Shown piece by piece: positions 17,088-25,038 of a DNA stretch of 64,000 nucleotides. The stretch is from Phycisphaerae bacterium. GTDB lineage: Bacteria > Planctomycetota > Phycisphaerae > FEN-1346 > JAACEH01. Made by a program: the position numbers and the translations under genes. The DNA lies in NCBI GenBank assembly GCA_012729015.1, contig JAAYDY010000042.1, positions 169,551-233,550 on the forward strand. Direction: 5' to 3'. How positions within the stretch are numbered: position 1 is the first letter of the stretch; the number at the start of each line of letters is the position of its first letter. Below the pieces are notes generated by a model, which ran no database searches, was not told the origin of the DNA, and saw only the letters and a list, made by a program, of their open reading frames with translations.

Positions 17088-17540
17088 GTGACTTATGTTC
17101 TGCTGATTGCGTTCCTGGTGTGCTCATTGCTGCTGATCCTGCTGATCCTGATCCAGAAGGGTCGCGGCGCAGGTCTGGCCGGAGCCTTTGGCGGCGGTGG
17201 CGGCCAGAGCGCCTTCGGTACCCGGACGGCCGACATCCTGACCAAGGCCACGGGCGTCCTGACCGCCGTGTTCTTCCTGCTGGCCCTGTTCACGGGCTGG
17301 TACATGAACCGTTCCGTATCGAGCACCGGCGGCTCGACGCCCACCCAGTCGTCTCCGACCGAGCCGACCGACACGCCCGCTGAGGGCGCCGAGGGCACGG
17401 TCCCCGCGGTTCCGAGCGACGTTCCCGCGACGCCGCCGGTGCCTGCGACGGAGACCGCCCCTGCCGCGCCGGCCGCCGAGGCCACGCCGACGAATGGCGC
17501 CTCCGAACCGGCCCCGAACACCGACGGAGGCCAGAACTAG
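17088..17540 (+). CDS. secG: Protein translocase subunit SecG with long Pro/Ala tail
   Basis: Small subunit of the SecYEG channel. Two membrane helices (about 3-22 and 52-70) flank a cytoplasmic Gly-rich loop (GRGAGLAGAFGGGGGQSAFG) that is the SecG signature. The remaining 75 residues are a low-complexity Thr/Pro/Ala/Glu tail, longer than usual; total length is 150 residues against about 75-110 for typical SecG. The GTG start is chosen because AAGTGAGGTGA precedes it. tpiA-secG adjacency is common in bacteria. The pyrE start follows after 1 bp. Confidence 0.93.
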   Translation: MTYVLLIAFLVCSLLLILLILIQKGRGAGLAGAFGGGGGQSAFGTRTADILTKATGVLTAVFFLLALFTGWYMNRSVSSTGGSTPTQSSPTEPTDTPAEGAEGTVPAVPSDVPATPPVPATETAPAAPAAEATPTNGASEPAPNTDGGQN

Positions 17541-17541
17541 C

Positions 17542-18120
17542 GTGAGCGACACCAACTACCTCCAGGCCTTCACCGATGCCGGAGCCCTGCTCGACGGGCA
17601 TTTCCTGCTCTCCAGCGGACTGCACAGCCCGCGCTATCTGCAATGCGCCCTGGTGCTTCAGGACCCTGCCCTGTCGGAGCGACTGTGCCGCGACCTGGCA
17701 GCCAAGCTCAGGGAACTCAAGGCCGAAACCGTCATCGGACCGGCCATGGGCGGCATCGTGGTGGCCTACGAACTGGCCCGCGCCCTGGGCGTTCGCGGCA
17801 TCTTCGCCGAACGCAAGGACGGGCAGATGCAGTTGCGGCGAGGCTTCAGCGTGCGGCGCGGCGAACGCGTCCTGCTGGCTGAGGACGTCGTGACCACGGG
17901 CGGCTCGCTGAAGGAAGTCATCGCCGCCCTGGCCGACACCGGGGCCGAGGTCGTCGGCGTGGCCAGCCTCGTCAACCGCACCGCCGGCAAGGATCCGGGA
18001 TTCGGCGTGCCGTTTGTGAGTCTGCTGACGGTGGATGTGCCGGCCTACGAGCCCGCCGCATGTCCGCTCTGCAAGGCCGGCCGGCCCCTCGTCAAACCCG
18101 GCAGCCGCGGCAACGCCTGA
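17542..18120 (+). CDS. pyrE: Orotate phosphoribosyltransferase
   Basis: Couples orotate to PRPP in pyrimidine synthesis. The 192-residue type I PRTase has the PRPP loop VLLAEDVVTTGGSLKEV (about 112-128), FAERKDGQMQLRRGF and GPAMGGIVVAYELA. The C-terminus carries CPLCKAG, as in the shorter PyrE group. The GTG at 17542, one base after the secG stop, is chosen because GGAGG lies 11 nt upstream and the longer frame would intrude deep into secG. Translation is probably coupled to secG. Confidence 0.93.
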   Translation: MSDTNYLQAFTDAGALLDGHFLLSSGLHSPRYLQCALVLQDPALSERLCRDLAAKLRELKAETVIGPAMGGIVVAYELARALGVRGIFAERKDGQMQLRRGFSVRRGERVLLAEDVVTTGGSLKEVIAALADTGAEVVGVASLVNRTAGKDPGFGVPFVSLLTVDVPAYEPAACPLCKAGRPLVKPGSRGNA

Positions 18121-18134
18121 ACAGGGAGCAAACG

Positions 18135-19016
18135 ATGATTCTCAGCATGACCGGTTACGGCACGGCGGAAATCGAGGACGCGGACCTGAGCGTCTCGACC
18201 GAGGTTCGCGCCGTCAACAACCGCTATCTGAAGACGAGTTTCCGCATGCCCGAGTTTCTGGCGTCGCTGGAGCCCGAGATGGACCGCGTGGTGCGCGATT
18301 GCGTCACCCGCGGCGCCCTGACCGTGACGGTCCGTGCCAAGCGTCTGGGCGCCGCCGCCCGGCCGCCGATGGCCGTGGACGTGCTCGAAAGCTACGTGAC
18401 GGAGCTTCGGGCCGTGGCGTCGCGTCTGGGCCTGAAGGACGACCTGGACCTGTCGCGTCTGCTGGAGCTTCCGGGCGTGTTCGACGAGGACGGCCTCCAG
18501 GGCCACCTCGACGACATCCGCGACCGCGTGGTGGGCTCGGTTCGGTCGGCCCTGGCCGACTTCGCCAAAATGCGCGCCCAGGAAGGCAAGACGCTCGAGG
18601 AAGACCTTCGCAAGCACGCCGCGATCATCCGCGAGCACCTGGACCACATCGACACCCTGGCGCCGACGGTCGTGGCTGAGTACCGCGACCGCCTCAAGGC
18701 CCGCGTGGAGCTGCTGCTGAAGGAGTCGGGCACGCAGATCGGAGAAGAGAATCTGTTGACCGAGGTGTCGCTGTTCGCCGAGCGGAGTGACATCAGCGAA
18801 GAAGTGTCGCGGATGAAGTCGCACCTGGGCCAGTTCGACGAGTTTCTGGATTCGCGCGAACCGACGGGCCGCAAGCTCGAGTTCCTGGCGCAGGAGATGC
18901 TGCGGGAATCGAACACCATCGGATCCAAGAGCGGCCACCCGGAGATCAGCCGCCGCGTGGTCGAGATCAAGGCGGCCATCGACCGCATCAAGGAACAGGT
19001 GCAGAACGCCGAGTAG
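18135..19016 (+). CDS. yicC: YicC family endoribonuclease
   Basis: 293 residues beginning MILSMTGYG, the invariant start of this family. The C-terminal DUF1732 part contains SEEVSRMKSHLGQF and GRKLEFLAQEMLRESNTIGS, both strongly conserved. E. coli YicC has been reported to act as an endoribonuclease; that function is carried over by family only. The ATG at 18135 has AGGGAG 9 nt upstream. It sits in the conserved yicC-remA-gmk-rpoZ order seen in many phyla. Confidence 0.94.
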   Translation: MILSMTGYGTAEIEDADLSVSTEVRAVNNRYLKTSFRMPEFLASLEPEMDRVVRDCVTRGALTVTVRAKRLGAAARPPMAVDVLESYVTELRAVASRLGLKDDLDLSRLLELPGVFDEDGLQGHLDDIRDRVVGSVRSALADFAKMRAQEGKTLEEDLRKHAAIIREHLDHIDTLAPTVVAEYRDRLKARVELLLKESGTQIGEENLLTEVSLFAERSDISEEVSRMKSHLGQFDEFLDSREPTGRKLEFLAQEMLRESNTIGSKSGHPEISRRVVEIKAAIDRIKEQVQNAE

Positions 19017-19046
19017 GCGCGCGTCGGTCCAGGCGAGGAACGTCAG

Positions 19047-19352
19047 ATGCCCATAGAGATGATCAACATCGGATTCGGCAACTGTCTGGCCGTCAGCCGC
19101 GTGGTGGCGGTGGCCCGGGCGGACAGTTCGCCGCTGAAACGCCTGGTGGAGAACGCCTCGGCGGAGAACCGCCTGATCGACGCCACCAGCGGACGCAAGA
19201 CGCGAAGCGTCGTCGTCACCGATTCGCACCACGTGATCCTGTCGCACCAGAGCCCAGCGACGATCCGGGACAAGCTGATCGGCAAGACCGAGGCGACGGC
19301 CGACGACGAGGACGATGCCGCGACCGGCCCCGAGGGCCGCGACGGTGAGTAA
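19047..19352 (+). CDS. RemA/DUF370 family regulator
   Basis: 101 residues. The core INIGFGNCLAVSRVVAV, SSPLKRLVENA and GRKTRSVVVTDSHHVILSH matches the RemA-like family (DUF370), whose Bacillus member is a DNA-binding regulator of matrix genes. Its role in planctomycetes is not established. An acidic tail (TADDEDDAATGPEGRDGE) follows the core. It lies between yicC and gmk, its usual position, and overlaps the gmk start by 8 bp, suggesting coupled translation. Confidence 0.9.
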   Translation: MPIEMINIGFGNCLAVSRVVAVARADSSPLKRLVENASAENRLIDATSGRKTRSVVVTDSHHVILSHQSPATIRDKLIGKTEATADDEDDAATGPEGRDGE

Positions 19353-19935
19353 CGCCGATGGCGGCTCGGACATCGTCGTCGTCAGCGGTCCGTCGGGCGT
19401 CGGCAAGAGCACGCTGACGCGATTGCTGCTCGAGCACGTGCCGGACCTGGCCTTCAGCGTGTCGGCGACGACGCGTCCGCCGCGGCCGGGCGAAACCGAC
19501 GGCGTCGAGTACTATTTTCTCAGCCGCGACGAGTTTCAGCGGCGGTTGGCCGCCGGCGGGTTCATCGAGCACGCGGAGGTGTTCGGCAACCTGTACGGCA
19601 CGCCCGTGGACGAGGTGGCCCGGGCTCGCCGCCAGGGCAAACGGCTGCTGTTGGAAATCGACGTGCAGGGCGGCCTCCAGGTGCGACGCCGGTTCGCCGA
19701 GGCGCGGCTGATCCTCATCGTGCCGCCGTCGCTGGAGGAATTGCGACGCCGACTGGCCGGCCGCGGCACGGAGAGCCCCGAGGCGGTCGCACGGCGGTTC
19801 GCCCAGGCGGAGCAGGAACTGAACATGGCCCGCACCAGCGGCGCCTACGACGTGGAAGTGGTCAACGACAACCTTCAGAAGGCAACACAGGACCTCGAAG
19901 GCCTGGTTCGCACACAGGGAGAGCGAGACGCATGA
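19345..19935 (+). CDS. gmk: Guanylate kinase
   Basis: Phosphorylates GMP to GDP. The P-loop SGPSGVGKST is at about 14-23; the GMP-binding region includes SATTRPPRPGETDGVEYYF (about 40-58) and the lid region has LLLEIDVQGG. The 196-residue length assumes the GTG at 19345, which overlaps the RemA-family stop; another in-frame start at 19315 would add 10 residues. The stop overlaps the rpoZ ATG in ATGA. Confidence 0.95.
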   Translation: MSNADGGSDIVVVSGPSGVGKSTLTRLLLEHVPDLAFSVSATTRPPRPGETDGVEYYFLSRDEFQRRLAAGGFIEHAEVFGNLYGTPVDEVARARRQGKRLLLEIDVQGGLQVRRRFAEARLILIVPPSLEELRRRLAGRGTESPEAVARRFAQAEQELNMARTSGAYDVEVVNDNLQKATQDLEGLVRTQGERDA

Positions 19936-20189
19936 TCGAAGCACTGAAGAACGACGTGATCGTCAGGAAAGTGGGCGGCCGGTTCAAGCTGGCGGTGCTC
20001 ATGCAGAAACGCATGGTCGATGTGGCGTTCGGCGCGCCGCTGCTGGTCAACCAGGCCGGCAAGACGCTCGCCGAGAGCGTCGTCCAGGAGATTCTCGAAG
20101 AGAAGATCTCGCTGGACCTTTCCGGCGGCGTGGTCGAGGCCGAGACCGACTCCGGCGAGCCCGCTGCCGCGCCGGCCGACGACGAGTAG
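19932..20189 (+). CDS. rpoZ: RNA polymerase omega subunit
   Basis: 85 residues. Omega helps assemble beta' into core polymerase. The fold-defining stretch KLAVLMQKRMVDVAFGAPLLV is present (the R-F-xLA..A.KRA pattern of the family in variant form), followed by helical EILEEKISLDL and an acidic tail. Assignment rests on weak sequence conservation plus the highly conserved position directly after gmk, overlapping it by 4 bp. Confidence 0.85.
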   Translation: MIEALKNDVIVRKVGGRFKLAVLMQKRMVDVAFGAPLLVNQAGKTLAESVVQEILEEKISLDLSGGVVEAETDSGEPAAAPADDE

Positions 20190-20219
20190 CCGGCCGCAAG
20201 ACCGAGCGGACAGGGGACA

Positions 20220-20843
20220 ATGCCCATGACTCCACAGGCGGACCCGTTGTCGGGCAAGCGCGTGGTCGTCGGTGTCACCGGCGGCATCGCGGCCTACAAG
20301 GCGGCGGCCTTGGTCAGCACGCTGGTCCAGGCCGGCGCCGACGTCCGTGTGATCATGACCGAGTCGGCCACTCGGTTCGTCGCGCCGCTGACGTTCCAGG
20401 CCCTGTCGCACAACGCCGTCCATGTCGGCCTGTGGGACGCCGACGACTCGTTCCGCAGCGCCCACATCGCCCTGGCCGACTGGGCCGATCTGGGCGTCGT
20501 GGCCCCGGCGACGGCCAACTTCCTCGCCAAGGCCGCCTGTGGACTGGCCGACGATCTGCTCTCCACCACCTTGCTGGCGATGGAATGCCCCGTGCTCCTG
20601 GCGCCGGCCATGAACTGCCGCATGTGGAACAACCGCATCGTCCAGGACAACGTGGCGTGCCTGAAGGCCGCGGGGTACCCGATGGTCGGTCCGGCCGAGG
20701 GACATCTGGCCTGCGGCACGTCGGGCGCCGGCCGCATGGCCGAGCCGGACGAGATACTTGCGGCCCTGCGGGCGCTGGCGTCCGGCGCCGCCGCGGCGCG
20801 GCCCGCCCCGCACAAGCAACCCCAACGCGGAAAGCGAACGTGA
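20220..20843 (+). CDS. coaC: Phosphopantothenoylcysteine decarboxylase (stand-alone CoaC)
   Basis: FMN enzyme of coenzyme A synthesis. The 207-residue HFCD-family flavoprotein shows VVVGVTGGIAAYKAA at the N-terminus, the conserved catalytic His in SAHIALADWAD, APATANFLAKAACGLADDLL and the substrate-binding APAMNCRMW (PxMNxxMW). In most bacteria this is the N-terminal half of a fused CoaBC; here it ends with its own stop, and the synthetase half begins at an overlapping GTGA. Pro/Lys/Arg-rich residues end the protein. Confidence 0.93.
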   Translation: MPMTPQADPLSGKRVVVGVTGGIAAYKAAALVSTLVQAGADVRVIMTESATRFVAPLTFQALSHNAVHVGLWDADDSFRSAHIALADWADLGVVAPATANFLAKAACGLADDLLSTTLLAMECPVLLAPAMNCRMWNNRIVQDNVACLKAAGYPMVGPAEGHLACGTSGAGRMAEPDEILAALRALASGAAAARPAPHKQPQRGKRT

Positions 20844-21490
20844 AGATCCTCATCACAGCAGGCCCCACGCGAGAGTACATCGACGCCGTACGCTATCTGT
20901 CGAACGCCTCGACGGGCCGCATGGGTTATGCCCTGGCCGAAGCCGCCCGCGCCGCCGGTCACCAGGTCACCCTCGTCCACGGGCCGACGCAGCAGGAGCC
21001 GCCACAGGCCTACAAGACCATCGCCGTCACCAGCGCCCTGGAGATGTTCCAGGCCGTCGGCGACGAGTTCCCGTCGTGCGACGCGCTGATCGCCTGTGCC
21101 GCGGTGAGCGACTACCGTCCGCGTGAGCGGCTGAGCGGCAAACTCAAACGCGAGGCGGCCCGGGAACTGACGCTGGAACTGGTCCAGAATCCCGATATCG
21201 TGCAGGAAATGGCGGCACGGCGCAGCCCGCGGCAGGTGCTCATCGGTTTCGCCCTGGAGGCCGAGTCGGCCGAGGACCACGCACGCGACAAGCTCCAGAG
21301 GAAGCGCCTGGACGCCATTGTCCTGAACGCGCCGGCGACCATCGGTTCGGACGAAACGACGATCACGATCTTCCGGGCCGACGGCCGTCGCGAGGGCCCC
21401 CTGACCGAGCCGAAATCGGCCGCCGCCCGGCGGATTGTCGCCCTGGCGGAGGTCCTGCTGAAGCACCTCCGATCGCTGCCGCCGGAGTAG
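20840..21490 (+). CDS. coaB: Phosphopantothenate-cysteine ligase (stand-alone CoaB)
   Basis: Joins 4'-phosphopantothenate and cysteine, the step before CoaC. 216 residues starting VKILITAGPTREYIDAVRYL, the CoaB nucleotide-binding opening, then NASTGRMGYALAEAA, AAVSDYRP and LELVQNPDIVQ. The GTG start overlaps the coaC stop by 4 bp. A longer in-frame extension exists inside coaC but has no CoaB-like sequence, so the short form is preferred. Confidence 0.92.
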   Translation: MKILITAGPTREYIDAVRYLSNASTGRMGYALAEAARAAGHQVTLVHGPTQQEPPQAYKTIAVTSALEMFQAVGDEFPSCDALIACAAVSDYRPRERLSGKLKREAARELTLELVQNPDIVQEMAARRSPRQVLIGFALEAESAEDHARDKLQRKRLDAIVLNAPATIGSDETTITIFRADGRREGPLTEPKSAAARRIVALAEVLLKHLRSLPPE

Positions 21491-21541
21491 GCTACAAGAG
21501 CCGCGTCCACGGCCCCAAAATCTAAAGTGAAAGGTCCGATA

Positions 21542-21991
21542 ATGCCGATAACACTGCAGATTCGCCGCAAGCCAGGCTGCGAGGACATTCCGTTGCCGCG
21601 CTATATGAGCGACGCGGCGGCCGGCATGGATCTCTGTGCGGCCAACAGCGAGCCGATCGTGCTGGAACCGGGGCAGATTCGCCTGGTGCCGACGGGCCTG
21701 TATGTGGCGATTCCCAGGGGATACGAGGGGCAGGTTCGCCCCCGTAGCGGGCTGGCCCTGAAGCACGGACTGACGCTGGTCAACGCCCCCGGGACGATTG
21801 ATGCGGATTACCGCGGTGAAGTCGGGATCATTGTTGGAAACATCGGGTCGCAACCCTACACCATCGAACGAGGCACACGAATCGCACAACTGGTCGTCGC
21901 GCCGGTGGTGCAGGCCGAGATCGAGATCGTCGACGAACTGGACGCGACGACGCGCGGTCACGGCGGATTCGGACATACAGGCACCACGTAA
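21542..21991 (+). CDS. dut: dUTP diphosphatase
   Basis: Hydrolyses dUTP to dUMP. All five trimeric dUTPase motifs are visible: [32 protein letters not shown] and the C-terminal GHGGFGHTG. 149 residues from the ATG at 21542, which has AAAGGT upstream; an in-frame GTG 15 bp earlier lacks a ribosome-binding site. It stands between coaB and ftsK on the same strand; coaBC-dut neighbourhood is common. Confidence 0.96.
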   Translation: MPITLQIRRKPGCEDIPLPRYMSDAAAGMDLCAANSEPIVLEPGQIRLVPTGLYVAIPRGYEGQVRPRSGLALKHGLTLVNAPGTIDADYRGEVGIIVGNIGSQPYTIERGTRIAQLVVAPVVQAEIEIVDELDATTRGHGGFGHTGTT

Positions 21992-22038
21992 CGGGTCGTC
22001 GCGGATTCCTGCGGCGCCCTGGGCGCTGGAGGAATCGG

Positions 22039-24855
22039 ATGACTGCTGAGAGACGTTCCCTGGTTCTTCGCATTCTGTCGGTCGGGGCCTTCTTCGCCGC
22101 CCTGTTCCTGGTGGCCTCGCTGGTCACGCACACCTGGAGCGACCCGCCCGGCGCCGCGCCCGCAACCATCCACAACATCTGCGGCATCGCCGGCGCCTAT
22201 GTCTCGCGGGCACTCCTGACGGTCGCCGGATGGGCCAATTACCTCCTCATCGCCGCCGCCCTGGCAGTCCTCGGCGCCTACATCACCCGCGGCGAGGTCT
22301 CGCGACGCTACGCCGTCCTCGTTGTCTGCGCCGCCTTCGGCCTCTTTCTGGTCCTGAGTCTGTTCTCCTACGACGCCGCCACCGATCCGCATCGCAGCTA
22401 CAGCCATGGGCAGCCTGCGGCCTGGAACAACGCCTGCGGGTTCCTCGGCTCCGTCGTCGGATACTACCTGTTCTCCTACGTCGGCGTCGGCGTCTGGTTC
22501 GCCGTCCTGGCCGGCTTCGTCGCCCTGGCGGCCACGATCGCCCGGTTCGAAGTCACCGACCGCGTCCTGCGCGGCATCGGCGTGGCCCTGCTGGTCTGCT
22601 TCGCCTCGACGCTGGCGGCCACCTTGCAGGAACACGGCGCCGTCCGTCCCGATCCCAACGGCGTGCTGCCTGAGGGCTACGGCGGACTGCTCGGACTTTT
22701 CCTGACGAAGCACCTGCTCGTCAATTTCGGCTCCGTGGGATCGTACCTGCTGCTGGCATTCGTCGCCCTGGTCGGACTGGTGCTTTCGACCGACACGGTC
22801 ATCCTGCTCTTCCCGCTGGCCATCTACCGCTATCTGCACAAGCGGCGACTGGCCCGGTTTGACGCCCTGCGGCAGGCGAGCGACCGCATCCTCAACGGAT
22901 TCCACGCGGCCCGAGAAGCCATGACGGCCGGCGCGGTCGCCACTGCGGCGGCAGCCACCGTGAAACGCGCGCAGCCGAAAATCCGACGCAACGGCAAGGA
23001 CGCCGACGCCGAGGAGGCCGAGTCGCCCAAGGAACGGACCGCCAAGGCCAGTGCGGCCAAAGCCGCGACCGCCGCGGCGACGACTCAGGAAGAGCCCGAG
23101 CCGCAGGCCCAGCCGGAGCCGCAGAAGCCGGTGGTGCGCGTGGCGCCGAAAATCCGCCTGCCCAAGGATCGCGCCCAGCAGGCGGCCGCGGGCGACGAAC
23201 GCCCGTCGCGCGAGAAGTTCAAACTGGTGGATGCCGCCGAAGGGCCCGGCGAAAGCGCCCCGGCCTACGGCTTCCCGCCGCTGGATCTGCTCGATCCCCC
23301 CGAAGAGTTGGACATCTCGGGCGAGGAAGTCACCATCCGGCAGAATGCCGTCAACCTGGAAGGCACCCTCAAGCAGTTCGGTGTCGAGGCCGAGGTGGTC
23401 GGCATCGATACCGGCCCGGTCATCACGCAGTACGAGGTCAACCTCGGCGCCGGCATCAAGGTCGGCAAGGTCATCAGCCTGTCGGACGATCTGGCCATCG
23501 GGCTCAAGACCTCCAGCGTCCGCATCGTGGCGCCCCTGCCCGGCCGCGGCACCATCGGCATCGAGGTCCCCAACCAGCACCGCAAGACCGTCAACCTGCG
23601 CGAATCCATCGAAGACGGCCTGCCGCTGTCGAAACGGTGCAACCTGCCCCTGTTCCTGGGCAAGGACTCCGCCGGCAACCCGCTCGTGCGCGACCTGGCC
23701 TCCATGCCGCACCTGCTCATCGGCGGCACCACCGGAAGCGGCAAGAGCGTCTGCCTGAACTCCATCATCATGAGCATTCTCTACACGCGAAGCCCGCGCG
23801 ACGTGAAGTTCATCCTCGTGGACCCGAAAATGGTCGAGATGACCATGTTCGCCAGCATCCCGCACCTGATGTGCCCGGTCGTCAGCGACATGTCGCGCGT
23901 CCAGAGTATCCTGGAGTGGCTGATCTCGAAGATGCAGGAGCGGTACGGCCTTCTGGCCGAGGCCGGCGTCAAGAACATCGTCGGCTACAACGCCCTGACG
24001 CGCGAGCAGATCATCGAGAAGTTCAAGCCGACCAGCGAAGAAGACCAGATGCGGCTGACGTATCACATGCCGTACATCGTCCTGGTGATCGACGAGTTGG
24101 CGGACCTGATGATGACCTGTGCCAAGGAGGCCGAGGCGGCCATCACCCGCCTGGCCCAGAAGTCGCGAGCCGTCGGCATCCACCTGATCCTGGCGACGCA
24201 GCGCCCGAGCGTGGACGTCGTGACGGGCCTCATCAAGAGCAACCATCCGTGCCGCGTGGCGTTCCAGGTGGCCAGCCGCGTGGACTCCCGGACGATTCTC
24301 GACAGCATGGGCGCCGAGAAACTCCTCGGCCGCGGCGACATGCTGCTCATGCAGCCCGGGGCCAACAAGCTCCTGCGGGCTCAGTGTACCTATGTGTCCG
24401 AGAAGGAAATCTCGACCGTCGTCGAGCACGTGTCCAAGGGCAACAAGTGTGAGTTCAACCGCGAATTGGTCCAGTTGAAAGCCAAGCCGCCGGCGGCAAG
24501 CCGCGGTCGCGGGGCCTCCTCCGGCGGCGGCGATGACGACGACTCGGCCTTCGCCGAACGCGACGATATGTACCTCGACGCCGTTCGCGTCGTGCTCCAG
24601 CACCAGCGCGGCAGCGTGTCGCTGCTTCAGCGCAAACTCGGCATCGGCTACGGCCGCGCCAGTCGCCTGATCGACTTCATGGCCGAGGACGGCCTCGTCG
24701 GCGAGTACCAGGGCAGCCAGGCCCGCGAGGCCCTCATCTCGCTCGACGAGTGGGAAGCCCAACGCGGCGAAGGCGACGGCGTGCCGGTGGCCGCCGGCGG
24801 CGCCGACGACGATGAGGATGACAACGAGGACGACGACCTGGACGACCCGTCGTAG
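22039..24855 (+). CDS. ftsK: DNA translocase FtsK/SpoIIIE
   Basis: A 938-residue septal DNA pump. The N-terminal 270 residues carry at least four to five hydrophobic segments (for example VGAFFAALFLVASLV, YLLIAAALAVLGAYI, YAVLVVCAAFGLFLVL, VWFAVLAGFVALAATI). A low-complexity Ala/Pro/Lys linker follows (about 290-400). The RecA-like motor has Walker A GGTTGSGKSVCLN at about 561 and Walker B VLVIDELADLMM at about 680. The C-terminal winged-helix gamma domain (about 845-915: LLQRKLGIGYGRASRLIDFM) reads orienting sequences. GGAGGAATCGG precedes the ATG. Last gene of the long block, followed by a terminator. Confidence 0.98.
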   Translation: MTAERRSLVLRILSVGAFFAALFLVASLVTHTWSDPPGAAPATIHNICGIAGAYVSRALLTVAGWANYLLIAAALAVLGAYITRGEVSRRYAVLVVCAAFGLFLVLSLFSYDAATDPHRSYSHGQPAAWNNACGFLGSVVGYYLFSYVGVGVWFAVLAGFVALAATIARFEVTDRVLRGIGVALLVCFASTLAATLQEHGAVRPDPNGVLPEGYGGLLGLFLTKHLLVNFGSVGSYLLLAFVALVGLVLSTDTVILLFPLAIYRYLHKRRLARFDALRQASDRILNGFHAAREAMTAGAVATAAAATVKRAQPKIRRNGKDADAEEAESPKERTAKASAAKAATAAATTQEEPEPQAQPEPQKPVVRVAPKIRLPKDRAQQAAAGDERPSREKFKLVDAAEGPGESAPAYGFPPLDLLDPPEELDISGEEVTIRQNAVNLEGTLKQFGVEAEVVGIDTGPVITQYEVNLGAGIKVGKVISLSDDLAIGLKTSSVRIVAPLPGRGTIGIEVPNQHRKTVNLRESIEDGLPLSKRCNLPLFLGKDSAGNPLVRDLASMPHLLIGGTTGSGKSVCLNSIIMSILYTRSPRDVKFILVDPKMVEMTMFASIPHLMCPVVSDMSRVQSILEWLISKMQERYGLLAEAGVKNIVGYNALTREQIIEKFKPTSEEDQMRLTYHMPYIVLVIDELADLMMTCAKEAEAAITRLAQKSRAVGIHLILATQRPSVDVVTGLIKSNHPCRVAFQVASRVDSRTILDSMGAEKLLGRGDMLLMQPGANKLLRAQCTYVSEKEISTVVEHVSKGNKCEFNRELVQLKAKPPAASRGRGASSGGGDDDDSAFAERDDMYLDAVRVVLQHQRGSVSLLQRKLGIGYGRASRLIDFMAEDGLVGEYQGSQAREALISLDEWEAQRGEGDGVPVAAGGADDDEDDNEDDDLDDPS

Positions 24856-24882
24856 CCCCCCTCCCCTTCATGCGAATCCCAG

Positions 24883-24922
24883 GCGGAAGGCCCGACACGC
24901 GTCCGGCCTTCCGCTTGTTTAT
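24883..24922 (+). terminator. Terminator after ftsK
   Basis: GCGGAAGGCC (24883-24892) pairs with GGCCTTCCGC (24905-24914) around a 12-nt loop, followed by TTGTTTAT. It ends the pheA-ftsK block. Confidence 0.8.
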
Positions 24923-25038
24923 ACCCGCAGACGCCCCGAACCGTGCTCGGCCTCGGACGGCCTCAGACACCCCGGGGCCGATGTATACTGTAGGCAGACG
25001 CACCGCCAACCTGTACTGCGCGATGGCGAGGGTTTCCT

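Noticed and set aside
21958..24762. Very long open frame antisense to ftsK (over 900 codons), and similar long antisense frames over pta, the response regulator, folC, the GH94 and the permease genes
   Set aside because: High GC leaves few stops on the opposite strand. The translations are rich in Arg, Gly, His and Gln, lack domains and ribosome-binding sites, and overlap well-identified genes completely.
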